Numbered from the stretch's first letter, positions 37,176 through 49,219 are shown. The stretch is 64,000 nucleotides of DNA from Poronia punctata (GCA_022579005.1 MU401633.1:16624-80623), one strand, 5' to 3'. The notes: a model not told the origin generated them from the letters alone. Numbers and translations: made by a program.

Positions 37176-39875
37176 TCACACCAACTCCCACCTAGCAAGC
37201 CACCCGATACTCTGTCCCGCCTCTCGCACAACACAAAGCCGCGTCCCCCCCTTCCTCATCATCTCCTCCCTAGCACAACGCGCCGATAAACTAGCGACGG
37301 CCTCGCCGCGTCCATCGCGCAGGTTAAAGCTTCCGGTCGTCACGAAACCGATCAGGTCCGCTGCGTCAGGACATAAAGGATGTCCGTTGATGGTGATAGG
37401 GGAGGGATAAGGCTGGACAAGTTGTTGGGCTAGAGCTTGACGACGGGATTCTCGCGTAGAAGCGGCGGTAAGGATGATCTTGGTATTCTTCTTCTTGTTG
37501 TCGGGTTTGGGAAGTTGGGCGAGCCATTGGTTGTAGAGGTTCGCTGGTAGACCGCTTTCTGTCTTGGCTTCTGGCGGGGGTTCTGTTGCTGGTATCTCGG
37601 CTTGGGAGGAAGGAGTTGCTTTTTGGTCGGGTGGTAGACGGTATATGCGTGCGCATGGGGTTACCACGCCTCGACCGAGGATCTTGATGGTGACGGTTAC
37701 GATGGAGTTTGGGGGGATGGTGGTTGGGTCTTGGTTGTTGGTGGTGAATATATTTTTGGGGATATGGGTTATGTCTGTTAAGGATATTATTGATGGCTTT
37801 TCTTTCTTCTTCGGTTCGTCGTGGGAATCTGTCTCGGTGGCTGCTGCTTCGGCTTCTGCCATTTCATGGTCGCTGGTATCGACGTCGGCATTCGATTCTG
37901 TGTTGTCTGTCGTCGGAGTGAATAATCTTTCAAAGTCGCAACTCCACCCCACGCCCACTTCTCCCTTGCGTCCGACTCCGAGATCTACACTCTCCCACTG
38001 TACTCGCTTTCCTTTGGGCTTGCCGGCCCATATCTTCCGCCTGACTTCTCTCTCGCGCGTCTCCCAGGCATTGCCTGCATCTGTGCCGGGCATGTCGCCC
38101 GGAAACCACGGTTGACCACGCTCGAAGGCGAGTTGTCTGATCTCGTCTAGCCCGCCGAAGACCGGGTTGCCGCCCGTCGATAGCGGGTAGTGCATCAAGG
38201 TTAGCCATACTGGGCGGACGCACATCCACGGGAGCATGACTGTCCAAGTGCCCGGTATCCGTGTCCCGTCACCATTGCGGGAAGCCAGTAATATGATTGG
38301 GATGGGCGGGTCGACCTCGCTCGGCTCGAGAGGGGTCCCTGGACTTGCCTTTCCCCGCCGACGGTTGAGAGACTGTTGCGATGGGAGTCTGGAAGCTTTG
38401 AACCGCACGTCTCTGTCGAAGAGTTTATATGGTTGCAACTCCTCGTCTTTACGGAACGAGGTGATGGATCCGAGGAGTTGGATTTGCGTTCGCTGCTCTG
38501 TACTGATGGGCGTCTGGAGCTTTCGCGGAGGGTAACTGAGGCGTGGGTCGCGCACGGAAAACGCTAACAAGGCTCCGAGCGGGAGAGACGATGGGTCCCT
38601 TAGACCTAATAATGACTCGAATCGCGAAGCATGATTGTCTTTGACGTTTGAACTGAATGGTTTAAGAACACCGAGCAGAGCCTCTGTTGCGTCAGGTCCC
38701 GTGACATCTATACTGCCGATCTCGTGTCGAAGATCTTGTATATATGGCCGAGGCGTGTATGCTTTGATAATTCGTAGGAGCTCATTAAATGTCTCCAAGA
38801 AACCAGACGGGTGGATGCGGATAAATAGCTGTCTAGAGGGGGGGTCATTATCCGGAGTCTCGACTGGTACCTGAGGACACCATATAATAGTCGCGGGGCC
38901 AATAAACCGAAGTGAGTTTTTGATTTTCCTGCCGATATTCCCTGTCCAATGGACAGCTCCGGCTCTCCAGCGTTTCCCTCTATCGATCCACAAAGATTCT
39001 TGTGTGAGGCCGATATCCATGAGAACTTTGATGAGAATGTTCTCTTTTCCGAAGAGACCGATGGTGCTCATGTAACTCATATCCCACGCCATCGCGCCTT
39101 TCTCCCACTGAACTCGATGGGTTGGACGATAGTTCTTTTGGGTAGGTGTGATCGGAAGAGAGAATCCCCACAGAGGTTCTGAATGAGTTGTCATCCTGGC
39201 TCGCTTGGCATGCCACATGTGCGTTGGTAACCACGTCTTCTTCAGCTGGCGTTTTCGAAATCTAGGAGCGGTGACGGGGAGATCGTTGAGCTCATTTCTC
39301 CGTATCTTGGGCCTAGCGGCGCGCGTCGCAATAGCGGCCGTATCAGAACCAAGGCTCTTCTTGAGCTTCAACAGTCGTTTCCGCTTGGCCAGGATACCTA
39401 ACCTCCGAGCCGTCTCAGCTCGCAATCTGCCCTTGGAGGTCTTGGGCTTCCTCGTTTTCGAGTTGACCGTGGGGGTGTTATCCTCGGCCATCTCATGTTT
39501 GGCCCTCCTATGAAGACGTTTCGGTATCCTCTTGTAGTTGTGAGCGGCCGTCCTCCGCCTCATGGTGAAGGGCACGCGCTGAAAGGCCCGGCTGGTGCCC
39601 GACGTACGAGACCGACGTATGCTCTCATCCAAGGCATTGATCTGAAACGCCATGGAATTGACAAACGATTGCACGTTGAGTTCCCCATTTTGTAACGCGT
39701 CATGCGGTTTCTGCGTGGCGATGCTCCGAGACTCGTATAGCTTTGTTCGCTTCGCGGCGCGCGGGTTTGCCTGTGTATTGCTGCCATCTTGCCTCCTTTT
39801 GTTGTTTGACGGCTGCTGACCCGACTTTGCTGCGGATTTGCCATTATTCCCCTGTGATGCTTGTTTTGGAGCCAT
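37176..39875 (-). CDS. POP1: RNase P / RNase MRP protein subunit Pop1
   Basis: A single exon of 899 residues from the ATG at 39875. An in-frame TTG lies 30 bp upstream but is not a credible start. The N-terminal 60 residues are basic and low-complexity (SNNKRRQ, PRAAKRTK), probably a nuclear localisation region. The POP1 domain follows with its signature MRRRTAAHNYKRIPKRLHRRA. Next come basic ETARRLGILAKRKRLLKLKK, then LPTHMWHAKRARM, WGFSLPITPTQK and the central POPLD domain (SYPPRKL, PIPIILLASR, GTWTVMLPW). An acidic linker (DTSDHEMAEAEAAATETDSH) and the C-terminal domain end in GFVTTGSFNLRDGRG and SIGWLARWELV. Pop1 is the largest protein scaffold of RNase P and RNase MRP, which process tRNA 5' ends and pre-rRNA in the nucleus. 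The length matches fungal orthologues. Confidence 0.97.
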   Translation of the reverse strand: MAPKQASQGNNGKSAAKSGQQPSNNKRRQDGSNTQANPRAAKRTKLYESRSIATQKPHDALQNGELNVQSFVNSMAFQINALDESIRRSRTSGTSRAFQRVPFTMRRRTAAHNYKRIPKRLHRRAKHEMAEDNTPTVNSKTRKPKTSKGRLRAETARRLGILAKRKRLLKLKKSLGSDTAAIATRAARPKIRRNELNDLPVTAPRFRKRQLKKTWLPTHMWHAKRARMTTHSEPLWGFSLPITPTQKNYRPTHRVQWEKGAMAWDMSYMSTIGLFGKENILIKVLMDIGLTQESLWIDRGKRWRAGAVHWTGNIGRKIKNSLRFIGPATIIWCPQVPVETPDNDPPSRQLFIRIHPSGFLETFNELLRIIKAYTPRPYIQDLRHEIGSIDVTGPDATEALLGVLKPFSSNVKDNHASRFESLLGLRDPSSLPLGALLAFSVRDPRLSYPPRKLQTPISTEQRTQIQLLGSITSFRKDEELQPYKLFDRDVRFKASRLPSQQSLNRRRGKASPGTPLEPSEVDPPIPIILLASRNGDGTRIPGTWTVMLPWMCVRPVWLTLMHYPLSTGGNPVFGGLDEIRQLAFERGQPWFPGDMPGTDAGNAWETREREVRRKIWAGKPKGKRVQWESVDLGVGRKGEVGVGWSCDFERLFTPTTDNTESNADVDTSDHEMAEAEAAATETDSHDEPKKKEKPSIISLTDITHIPKNIFTTNNQDPTTIPPNSIVTVTIKILGRGVVTPCARIYRLPPDQKATPSSQAEIPATEPPPEAKTESGLPANLYNQWLAQLPKPDNKKKNTKIILTAASTRESRRQALAQQLVQPYPSPITINGHPLCPDAADLIGFVTTGSFNLRDGRGEAVASLSARCAREEMMRKGGTRLCVVREAGQSIGWLARWELV

Positions 39876-41711
39876 CTTCAGCTCCGAATATTTCGTTGAT
39901 GCCAAGACCCGGCATCAGCAGAGATTATCTACGAGTAGTCTAGCCGCGCTGTAGTGCTCATGTATGATGTAGCGTTTGCCGCTGGTGTCGTGAATTCACA
40001 TGACATAAGACGCTATTGATACCAAGCTTTTGACAACAAGCATCCCATTGACCAAGTTGAGGCGATTTAGATCTAGGCCTCAGAATGAGTCGACGACTAC
40101 TCTAGAAATCGGATCACGTCCAATCAATGTAAAGTTGAGGTCAATTTGCAATACCTACCCAAATTCGAGGTATACGTGCATATCATTGGTCGAAGACGAA
40201 GAACTGAATTAAAATCTTACAAGGATTTTGTACGTACTGTAGCTTGCACAGTTAGCATACATTTCATACTGTATACATCCTCCCTCCCACGGCAGGCAGC
40301 CCGGCGTGCCCGGTCAGTGGTCAAGTTAATAGATGGTCGGCTGTCGAGTAAATCCGCCAACGACTACCCACTTACTTTCGGATTTCCTACTTCTAGGTTA
40401 GCTTGATAAGGGAAGTGCAGCCATTGAGCACTGAGAGGCTAGAGCAACTGGCAACTGCAAAAGCTCAGGTGCGGGCTGCCCCACAGATGAAAGGAGAGAC
40501 ATCTGTAACCTACTCGTAGGTAATTTAAGTCTTATGACGTCTTAGCCTGACCTTGGCCAGACATATTGGCAGTGGTTCAAGGGTCTTGTGCGCATTCCCC
40601 CAAGTGGTTTTCGGAGTCGAGATTCCCGTTCCCAGCGCTGCCTAGAAATTTCGTTCCCCGTGGCCTTTTAAGACTGGATTTCAATCATTGCCATTTTCCC
40701 CAGACGAAAGCAAGAAGGTACCTACATGTACCTCCATAGTAGCCTATTCTTTTTAACATTATTGGAGTACGTAGTAAGGGGCTGAGTTTCGCAGTTTGAT
40801 TACCTTTGTCCCTATTCAGTCCTTTCCTAGCAGTACATCAAGTGACAGAGTATAGACTAACCGAGTACGTCAGGTACAAAGTGCTCGGTATATGATTAGG
40901 TGTCGCGTCGAGTATTTTCCGTCATCCTGCCCGACCAGGCCGTTCGAAATCATCCGCTTACTTTCTTATCGCTTCCTACCTTCCCATTTTCAAGTTCCTC
41001 GACTTTTAGTACTGTAACCGCGTGATATTTGGCGCCAGCAAAAGCTTGAATTTCCGCGTCTTCCGCCCCTTCCGGATTCATACTCCCCCCTTGCGAATAC
41101 TGCGGGCTGCAGGCCATTTTGTCGAATTATCAGCCTCAAAACCATGACTGCATATCGGTACGATCCTATCGCTGTCCGCATTCGCTAGCAACTGGAATGT
41201 CAGGGTGAATGCGGTTATAAGTGCCTACATAACCATCATATCGCCGATAAAGTAGTGGCAGCAGCAGCAGCAGCACCAAATGGCGCCTCTGAGTATGTAG
41301 TAATATATCCCCCCAATATGCCCATGTGGCCCCGTCCACCCCTCCCTCCTTCCCCCATCTTATTTACGCTTCGAGTCATTGCGTTGCGCTCCTAGCCTTT
41401 GTTGGCCTTTAGACTCTTAGAGCCTCATTCTTTTCTCGCAACTCGCGAAGTCGGGACTTTGCGCTTTTCGCCGGCTTGGTTCCCCATATGTACACGCCGC
41501 CTTTGCCTTGTCAATTCATAGAATTCCGTCCGTCCTGCTTGATTTGAAATCATTCGTCCGGCTTATTCATTTTGTCGTTTCAACCCCATGTCGCATTGTC
41601 CCTCTGCTCGATGCTTTCATCTACCACGCCATCGCCCCAACTGTCATGACGCCGTCGCTCTCTTTTCTCCCTTGCTATCCATGACTTATATCGTCGCAAC
41701 TGTGAGCTGAC
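39876..41711. other. divergent intergenic region POP1 / C2-domain gene
   Basis: 1.8 kb with no supported gene. Exact decamers are at 39929-39938 (54 bp before the POP1 start) and 40510-40519. A short (GCA)5 run is near 41261. The last 300 bp are pyrimidine-rich, typical of fungal promoters and leaders. Confidence 0.55.
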
Positions 41712-43287
41712 ATGCATGTCCTACCAATAGTGAATAAGGCTCGAAAGGTATGCGCTGCGCTCTTCTTCCCCGCCGCCTTGCCGCATGTTGAATCATTCCC
41801 GTCGCAAACAATGCTGACCAGATATCGCTTTGCAGCCTAAATTCCTATTGCATCTATGGATTTACGACCTGAACAATGTCCCCTTGGTCGCGGGCACCTC
41901 GTGTGTAAAGTGGCATCTGCCTAATAGTATACATGGCGAACACCGCGGCCGCACGGCCAAATGTTCCATCGAGAGAATCAACCACCGCGTCACATACAAT
42001 TACTCCAAAACCGTACCGATCCGAATATCCATCGATCGCAACAATAATCTATCCGAATGCCCCATCGAGTTTGAAGTATGGCAGGAATTTCCCATGGCAT
42101 CCAGCGGACGGGACGAAAAGATTTCCTTGGGCTATGTGAGGCTGAATCTGAGCGAGTACGTCGAAGAAAGCGAGAACTACCCTCGCAGAAGCACCACCGC
42201 GACCCGTCTTGGCGGGAGCCTGGAACATGCGCGAGAGAAAGTCGCCAGCCATTACCGGAAGCAGAGTGCTGGTCGGCAAGCTAGTGAATCCGACCGAGCC
42301 CGCTCTACTTCGCCACAGAGCACCCTAGGAGGCGCGGCGCATTTCCTAGAGGACGACGACGTAGTGGAGGAAGAGGCCGAAGAGGGCATTGTGCGACGGT
42401 ATCTTATGCAAGACAGCAAGATCAACAGCACCTTGAAGATCGGTATCCTGATGGTGCAAAAGGACGGGGAGCGGAATTACACGGCGCCGCCATTGAAGTC
42501 GGCTACCGTCTTCATGGGCGGGATCTCGGGTATCATCACAAGTGGGAACGAACCGACCGATTCGGACGACTCGGGAAAACCCAGTTCCCTGGCGAATATG
42601 AATAAATCGCGGGATGCGTCCGAGGCCCAAGACATGTACCGGCGCGCTTTGGCCGCGAGCTGGGATTGTCAACCGGGAGAATTACATGCGGACGAGTGTA
42701 TCGAGGATATCTTCGCAGGCGGTAACGGGTGGCGCGACGGCACGGCGGCGAAGCAAAATAGGTCATACAGCCAAGTCCCCAGCCTTAATCGGTCGAGTAG
42801 CAGCGGCAGCGGTAGCACGAGCACGAGCAGCGAAGATATCTCCGGCGGCACCCTACGGCCGAGTCATATTCGACGTCTCCTACACACTCGCGGCCACAGT
42901 GGCGCAAGCGACAAGTCCAGCAACACGCTCATGGGCCGTCTTGAAGACGACTACAACCACCTACGATCCTGGGGACACCACCACCACGTAAAACACCAGC
43001 CGCAGCCCCATGGTGGCGGACACGGCGGCCGCGACCTACTCCCTGCGTTTAATGGGGAGGACAGCGGTATGTCACTCTCCGACGAGAACCAACCATCGCC
43101 GGGTCTTCATAGTCGTAACGACAGCCTCGCCAGTCTCGCGCCCACTCTGGGAAGCATAGGCAGCAGTACGGAGCGAGGCAGCACGATGAAACCCAACGGA
43201 TTCAGAAGACTCAGGGAGATTGACGAGTACGAGCTGCGAGACGATCTCGTCGCGTGGAAATTACCCGAGACCGTAAACATGACATAA
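41712..43287 (+). CDS. N-terminal C2-domain protein (EEIG1/EHBP1-type NT-C2)
   Basis: Exons 41712-41747 and 41836-43287, joined over an 88-bp GT-AG intron, encode 495 residues. Exon 1 gives MHVLPIVNKARK, and splicing joins it to PKFLLHLWIYDLNNVPLV. This matches the start of the NT-C2 family, in which a C2-like beta sandwich (about residues 10-150, including VKWHLPN, RVTYNYSKTV, CPIEFEVWQEF and LGYVRLNLSEYV) binds membranes or partners. After an acidic segment (EDDDVVEEEAEEG) the domain closes with YLMQDSKINSTLKIGI. The remaining 250 residues are disordered, Ser/Gly/His-rich and probably regulatory (GSGSTSTSSED, GHHHHVKHQ, SLSDENQPSPG). In filamentous ascomycetes such proteins are widespread. 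A membrane-linked role is inferred from the domain only. Confidence 0.87.
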
Positions 43288-44134
43288 TCATATCAATATC
43301 AGGGTGGGCTGGGGTGGGCAAAGGCAAAGGCAAATAAACTGGTTTTTGGTCGGGTTGTGTATTTTTCTGTATGGCGTTGAGGGGTGAAAACATTGTGGTT
43401 TATTATACACTGTGGTCGTATGAGCTTTGCCAGCTTTTTGATTTCTTTTGTTTTGTGCGGGTTCATAGAGATTCCTTGCCTGGCATGGCACATATTTGTA
43501 AAGGATAGGGAGGGGACATGGAAGGGGTTCATGGGAGTTCCAGTTCAGTTCAATTCATTAGCGGGGGATGTGCATATAATTCCCATGTCCCTGACGAGTG
43601 GGACATACAAAGCCGAGGGTGATATGCGTGACCCTGGGGGTTATTAACACCTGAGGGATGTTTATTTCTACATACTTATTCTTTAACATTAGCGTTGTAT
43701 ATCTTTACAAGTATCCTTCCCAGGCACTTATTTATTGAAAATACATACTATAACCTTTGTCTTTTGGCTTTATCTACATATGTGAGTTACTGAACATGTA
43801 GGTACGAGTACAGATAGTTACTTGGACAGTTAGTTTATCCACACTGAAGGAAGTGGAGCGCCTTGTGTAAAAACGAGTCGTGGTGAGAATTCTTCATTTT
43901 TCATAATCTATCAACTAACCCATTTTATCTTTGGGAATAGGATGTTCTACCCTATCACCAAGTCATGAAACTTGAACGTTTTCCCCTCGTGTCTATTCCC
44001 GTAACCACTGAATAAAGGGCCATTGCTCAACTCCTTGGATAATCAAGTTTTCCCCCTATGTTCGTCATGCATGCGTGGGTTCCCGTCACATCTTTTACCA
44101 GGTCTTATGATCCCCCCCCATCTCTCTCTAAAAT
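43288..44134. other. convergent spacer, nothing recognised
   Basis: About 850 bp between the C2-domain gene and SSZ1, holding both 3' UTRs. Short frames at 43384-43647 have no features. Confidence 0.55.
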
Positions 44135-45955
44135 TCAAGGAGCGTTGATGGTTCCTCTGACGCCACCTTTACCGCCCATCTCTCTTGTTGTGATGACGAC
44201 ACTCAAGTCATTGCCGACTGTGATGGTGACCTCGACCTTGGAGCCCTGCTTGACGTCTTTGATAGCGGCTTCGGCAAGGGTGCTGCCGATCTTCCACACC
44301 TTTTCTCTGTGCTCCTCTTCCTCCTCCTCTGAATCGAAGTCGCTGTCCTCCTCGTCATCATCCTTGGACTCGTCTTTAGCTTTGGGCTCGGGCTTGGTCA
44401 CTTTGATGTGAGTGCCACCCTCAACAACCTTGACGAGCACACTGCCACCCTCCTTGGGCGCCGCAACATGGACAGTGCGGCGGGCTGGTACAGCCGTCTC
44501 GGGTGCGATGATGGGAGTAAACGACTCCTCTCCATTGTTGGATAATGTGATGACGCCGATAGCGTTGGTAATGTGGTTGACGGTAGTGACGGCAGGGTGC
44601 GTCGATTGGGAGATGTCCTCATATTCGTACTCTTGGATCAGAGATGCTTGTAGGGCAGCGCCACGGGCTTGTAGCTCTGAGGGGTTCAACGCAGTAGCGC
44701 TGGTTGAGGGAGCGAGGATGTTGGTTGTCTCGGGGAAGATAGATCTCAGGTTGGAAGCAATCCGGGGAGTGTGCGCCGTGCCACCGGATAGTATGACCTC
44801 GTCAATATCGAGGACATCTAGTCCAGCCTTCTTGATAACACCCTCTACTAGTCGGTTGAAACCCTCAAAGATCTTTCGTGAGATGGTCTCGTACCGCAGT
44901 CTGTTAATGGTCATTTGGAAATCATAACCTTCTGCCAGACTCTCAACGCTGAAGTTGGCGTTGGTGCCTATGCTGAGAGCCTTCTTTGTAGCCTCAGATT
45001 CAGCCTTGAGCTTGGCCAAGCTCCTGGGGTTTTCGCGGGGATCGACATTGGCGTGTTTCTTCATAAACTCCTTGGCGAAGTGGTCCATGAGCACCTTGTC
45101 CAGCTCAACGCCGGCGAACTCGTAGTCGTGGGAGGTGGCCAGGATGGTGTACAGACCTCCTCTTGAAGCTACTACAGCGACGTCAGAGCGTGTGGCACCA
45201 AGGTCGGCAACGACGATGGTCTTGTCCTCCAACTTGGCCTCGGGTCTGGCGTCATAAGCGAGGAGCGAGGCAACCGGTTCGTTAATAAGCTGTAGAATCT
45301 CCAGACCGGCGTCTTTCGCGGCCTGGACCAATGCTTCTCTCGACTTTTCGCCAAAGTTTGTCGGTACAGTTACGACGGCCGACGTAACCTTCTTTCCAAT
45401 ATAATCCGAGGCGGATTGCACGAGTCTCCGCAAGTACCGTGTGGTGATCTCTGACACGGTGAGTACTGAGGGCTCACCCTCTGCCTTATCCTGAATGGTG
45501 AAGGCAACAGTTCCCTCCTTGTCCTCGGGATGCACAGCAGCATGGCAGTGGGTGGGATCGATCGACTTGAAACTGCACGTGGTTTAGTATGGGCTAAACC
45601 TTGTCGCATGGAGAAATCCAACATACTCTTGTCCGAGGAATTCCTTGAAGGCAATAACCGTATTTTGGGGATTCCGTACTAGAAGAGCCTTGGCTTGGTT
45701 TCCTGTGTACTCTTCTCCGTCCACATAGGACAAGATGGTGGGGATTTGGCGATCTGATATACAGCGTCTTCTGTCAGTCGAAGCATAAAACATCAAGACC
45801 TTTGAAAACTGCTAACCTCCATCTTCGTTGGCAATGACTACCGGGGCATCATCAATCGTGCAGGCAATTGAGCTGTACGAGTTGCCGAAAGAAATGCCAA
45901 TCACACATCGTTCCTCTGGCGAAACACCAGCTTGGGTAGCCGCGTTGTCGGCCAT
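44135..45955 (-). CDS. SSZ1: ribosome-associated complex atypical Hsp70 Ssz1
   Basis: Exons 45955-45817, 45753-45627 and 45572-44135, with introns of 63 and 54 bp, encode 567 residues. Hsp70 ATPase-domain landmarks are GISFGNSYSSIAC, NEDGDRQIPTILSY, FLGQDFKSID, TVPTNFGEKSREAL, INEPVASLLAYD, VADLGATRSDVAVV and SGGTAHTPRI. They carry the divergent residues of Ssz1; for example the phosphate loop is GNS, not GTTYS. The substrate-binding part is short, carries an acidic insert (DDDEEDSDFDSEEEEEE), and lacks the helical lid. Ssz1 pairs stably with the J-protein zuotin on the ribosome to activate Ssb for nascent-chain folding. It is head-to-head with RRP40, 470 bp apart. Confidence 0.95.
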
Positions 45956-46425
45956 ATTTATGTGATTTTCAAGGTTACGTTAATCGATCGGTTCTTTCGT
46001 CGGGCAGAGGAGCAACGAAAAAATAGAAGATATGAGGAATGGTGGTGAATAGCCAAGAGTACGCAATCGTCCTGAATTCCTAGAATTTTGGTCGCCGAAG
46101 GGAAAAAAATAAGCTCCCAAAATGCTTGTCAATCCCTGCTGAACTGATTTCTAGCCACAAATGCCCCTCCAAAAGATAAGCCTGCCACAACATCAAGCTT
46201 ATCAGCCATAATTTTCCTTATCTCTTATCCATCTGTAGACTTTATCTCTCGTTTGCAATGGGAAACGCCTAACCGTAGCAGACCCATTAAAAAGGATCCA
46301 GTGAGGACGAAGCTTGTTGTTAGCAGGCTTCCGTTGCTACTTGCTAGTAGAAAACCGAGCTCATAGACCATTTCAGCAGACAGACGACGCCGGGACGCAC
46401 AACATCTTGATTACGCATTGTAAGA
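45956..46425. promoter_or_regulatory. shared divergent promoter SSZ1 / RRP40
   Basis: 470 bp separate the two start codons, so both promoters lie here. It contains no coding frame. Both products act in ribosome-linked RNA or protein biogenesis, so co-regulation is plausible. No specific factor site was recognised with confidence. Confidence 0.55.
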
Positions 46426-47235
46426 ATGGCAACTCAAACCGAACGAGTTTATGTCCTGCCGGGCGATGAGATTCCCACATCACTGATCCCATCGCACCCA
46501 AAACGACCCCTCAGACTTGGCCCTGGTGTGCGACATGTGCCCCCAAGTGAGCTGGTGCCAACTGTGGCTGGTGAGCTGGTGACGGATCAAAAGAAGAACT
46601 CAATATGGGTTGAATACAACGGCGGAAGAGTATGAACCTGGAACCAATCCGTTTACAAACTTTGGAGATTTTGCTAATATTCCAACCTAATCAAGTATGT
46701 GCCGGCTGTTGGTGATTTGGTCATCTGCACCATCCAACGTTCTGGCCCCGAGTATTATCATGCGTCTATTACCGATTACAGTTCAAATGCCATTCTCCCG
46801 CAGTTGGCTTTTGAGATGGCGACCAAGAAGACAAGGCCTCAGCTCCATCATGGTGATCTAGTATATGCCCGCGTGTGCCTGGCCAATCGCCACATGGACC
46901 CCGAGCTGGAATGTGTCTCGCCAACCACTGGTAAGGCAGATGGCCTAGGACCCCTGGTCGGTGGCATGCTCTACGACATATCCCTCGCCATGGCCCGTCG
47001 GCTATTGATGAAGAAGTCGGTTGAAGAGGGTAAAGTTGCCGTGCTTGAAGAACTGGGGTCAGCCGGTCTCGCCTTCGAGACTGCGGTGGGGAGAAACGGC
47101 AAGTTGTGGGTGAACAGCGAGAGCGTCAAGACGGTCCTGCTAGTGGGCCGGGCAGTCAAGGAGACGGATGAGAATAAACTCGGGGTCGAACAGCAGAAAA
47201 AGCTAGTGCGCAAACTCATAAAGGAGATGAGTTAG
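46426..47235 (+). CDS. RRP40: exosome complex cap subunit Rrp40
   Basis: Exons 46426-46629 and 46696-47235, with a 66-bp intron (donor GTATGA, branch CCTAATC, acceptor CAAG), encode 247 residues, close to the yeast 240. The N-terminal domain (VYVLPGDEI, RLGPGVRH) leads to the S1 domain, which starts at YVPAVGDLVICTIQRSGPEYYHASI and includes HHGDLVYARV. The C-terminal KH domain includes GLAFETAVGRNGKLWVNS. Rrp40, with Rrp4 and Csl4, forms the RNA-entry cap of the exosome that trims rRNA, sn(o)RNA and degrades mRNA. The start ATG at 46426 is the first in the frame. Confidence 0.96.
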
Positions 47236-48389
47236 GCCGGCGTCATGTCGGCAACCATTCGGAGTAACCCGCTCAGCACCCGTCCGTATGCTGTGAACCG
47301 GTTGCTCGTAGTGTCATTGCCTCGTGGCGATTCCCTTTCGTGCCATACCGCAAGGCCGGATGCCTTGATCATGTTCACGATAAGATCAATTTGTACGACA
47401 TGTAGTCGGCGCCCTGTCCCTCGTGCCCCGACAACCCCTGTTACATCACGTCCCACTTATGCAAAGAAATGATCGCTTCCACCTCCCGGGGCCCGACATC
47501 TGTATGTAAGTCTTCAATGATTTGGAATTATTTGATTAACTCCCTGTTCTTATCATTACCATCTGGGCGCTGACCAATCGATTGATAGGAAAAGTGGGAA
47601 ACAAAAGTCCATTTTAAGGACATCAACTCCATAACCTGCATGCCCTTTATATTGACTCTGTGCCCGCTGCTCCCCGCGAGCGGTAATCTGTCCCTCCGGT
47701 CTTGACCCGGAAAGCCATGCTACAGAAGTCACGGTGCCGGGCGGATAAGGCTAAAGTCACACAGCCGGTGGCGATCGGGTAGAAATACTGGGTACTTGCA
47801 GTAGCAACACCTTGCAAGTTACCCAGTTCCCCCCTTTCTCAGCAGGTACAATCAAGTATCCATTTAATTTGGCTAAATTCACATATATTGTGTACAACAT
47901 CTGTCGCCTCACGAATTACTTTAACCATGCTTCCCCCGGTGTACAGTTTCGTATCGCCCCCGCACTCCACGTGCGACCTTTGATGAAGTTGAATATGTCC
48001 CCGACTCAATATGCTGGGCCACCTTGAATTGATCCGCCAATAGTACGAGATGATATCGTACGGGGTGAACAGCCTTGTTGGTAGAATGGAAAACTTTCGC
48101 ATGTTTGCTCGCCATTTTCACCGCGAAGGTGTAAATGTATTATCCGACTGGCTAGATAGGCCCATTGCATTCTTGACTTGGAGATGATTGTGAGTGACCA
48201 TGCCGTTGCCGGTTGGTACTATAGATTCTATCGACTGTTCATCCTGTAGATATATATCTCCCCCTTGACGTCCTCGTCGACACGATTCCAGTGATGTAAC
48301 AAGTAACCAAAGGCCCCTCCCCTATCTTTCTCGACTGTGCCCCTTTTCCTATCGTGTTAGCCTTTAGGTAATAAAGAATCATTACCACG
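47236..48389. other. intergenic, no supported gene
   Basis: About 1.15 kb. A 75-codon frame at 47245-47472 (+) begins 9 bp after the RRP40 stop; it has no family features and is more likely 3' UTR. The remainder holds the peroxidase promoter. Confidence 0.5.
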
Positions 48390-49219
48390 ATGCAGTTACA
48401 ATTCCTTCCCCTTTTCGCACTAGCGACAGCCAGTATAGCCAGCCCACTCACCTGCCGCGCAATCGACATCAAACCCTACATAAAGCCCAAGAGCACCGAC
48501 TCCCGAAGTCCCTGTCCCATGCTAAACACCCTCGCGAACCACGGATATCTGTACGTATTTCTCCCACCCACACCCACACCCACATCTTTTTTCCTTTCTA
48601 ACCCTTAAAAAACAAACTCCCCAGCCCCCACGACGGCCACAACATAACAGCCGAAGAAATCGGCTCCGCAATCCTCTCCTCAACAAACTGGTCAGCAGAC
48701 TTCGGTCTCGGCCCCGCAACGACAGCGCTCAAAAACCTCAACCAAACCACCCTCTCCTTATCCGACCTCGACAGTCCAGCCGGAGGCGAACATCCGGCCT
48801 CCCTAACCCGCGCCGATTCCCCCTCTGATTCCAACAATATCGACGTATCCCGCGTCCACGCCTTATTATTAGCCGATAATGAAAAGTACCTGACCATCGA
48901 ATCCGTGGCGCGGAGCAGGAACCGCGTCGAGGAGGAGAGTGCGGATATCGTGACCGGGGATGATATCGCTGTTGGACGGGCAGAGGCTGCTCTTATGATG
49001 TTGCTTATGAGAGATACTTCTTCTTATTCATCATCGCTACCGCTTCGCGCGCCAAAGGATAGGACGAGGGTTTGGTTATTAGAGGAGAAGTTCCCAGTTG
49101 ATCAGGGCTGGAGACCGGCAAAGGAACTTTTGGAGCTTGATGCTGTGGGCCCGGTCAGTGAGGCTATTGCTGAGGCGCAGGATGCGCTGAAGGGGGAGGT
49201 ATTCGGTAGAGTAGAGTAG
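48390..49219 (+). CDS. secreted heme-thiolate peroxidase (chloroperoxidase/UPO family)
   Basis: Exons 48390-48550 and 48625-49219, with a 74-bp intron, encode 251 residues, the size of short-type peroxygenases. Cleavable signal peptide: MQLQFLPLFALATASIASP. The PCP motif is in SPCPMLNTLANHGYL, where Cys42 is the predicted axial heme ligand. PHDGHNIT follows directly after splicing. Family members use PCP plus EHD (Mg-binding) and a downstream acid residue. Here the second motif reads GEHPASLTRAD: Glu109-His110 are kept but Asp is Pro111. AVGRAEAALM near the C-terminus matches the later helix. At least three N-glycosylation sequons (NIT, NWS, NQT). These enzymes use H2O2 to oxygenate or halogenate organic compounds outside the cell. 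The stop codon is inside a pentanucleotide repeat. Confidence 0.88.

Noticed and set aside
39876..39905. 10-residue upstream extension of POP1
   Set aside because: It would begin at TTG; the ATG at 39875 is in a normal position.
47245..47472. 75-codon frame (+) starting 9 bp after RRP40
   Set aside because: Probably lies in the RRP40 3' UTR; no motif or conserved feature.
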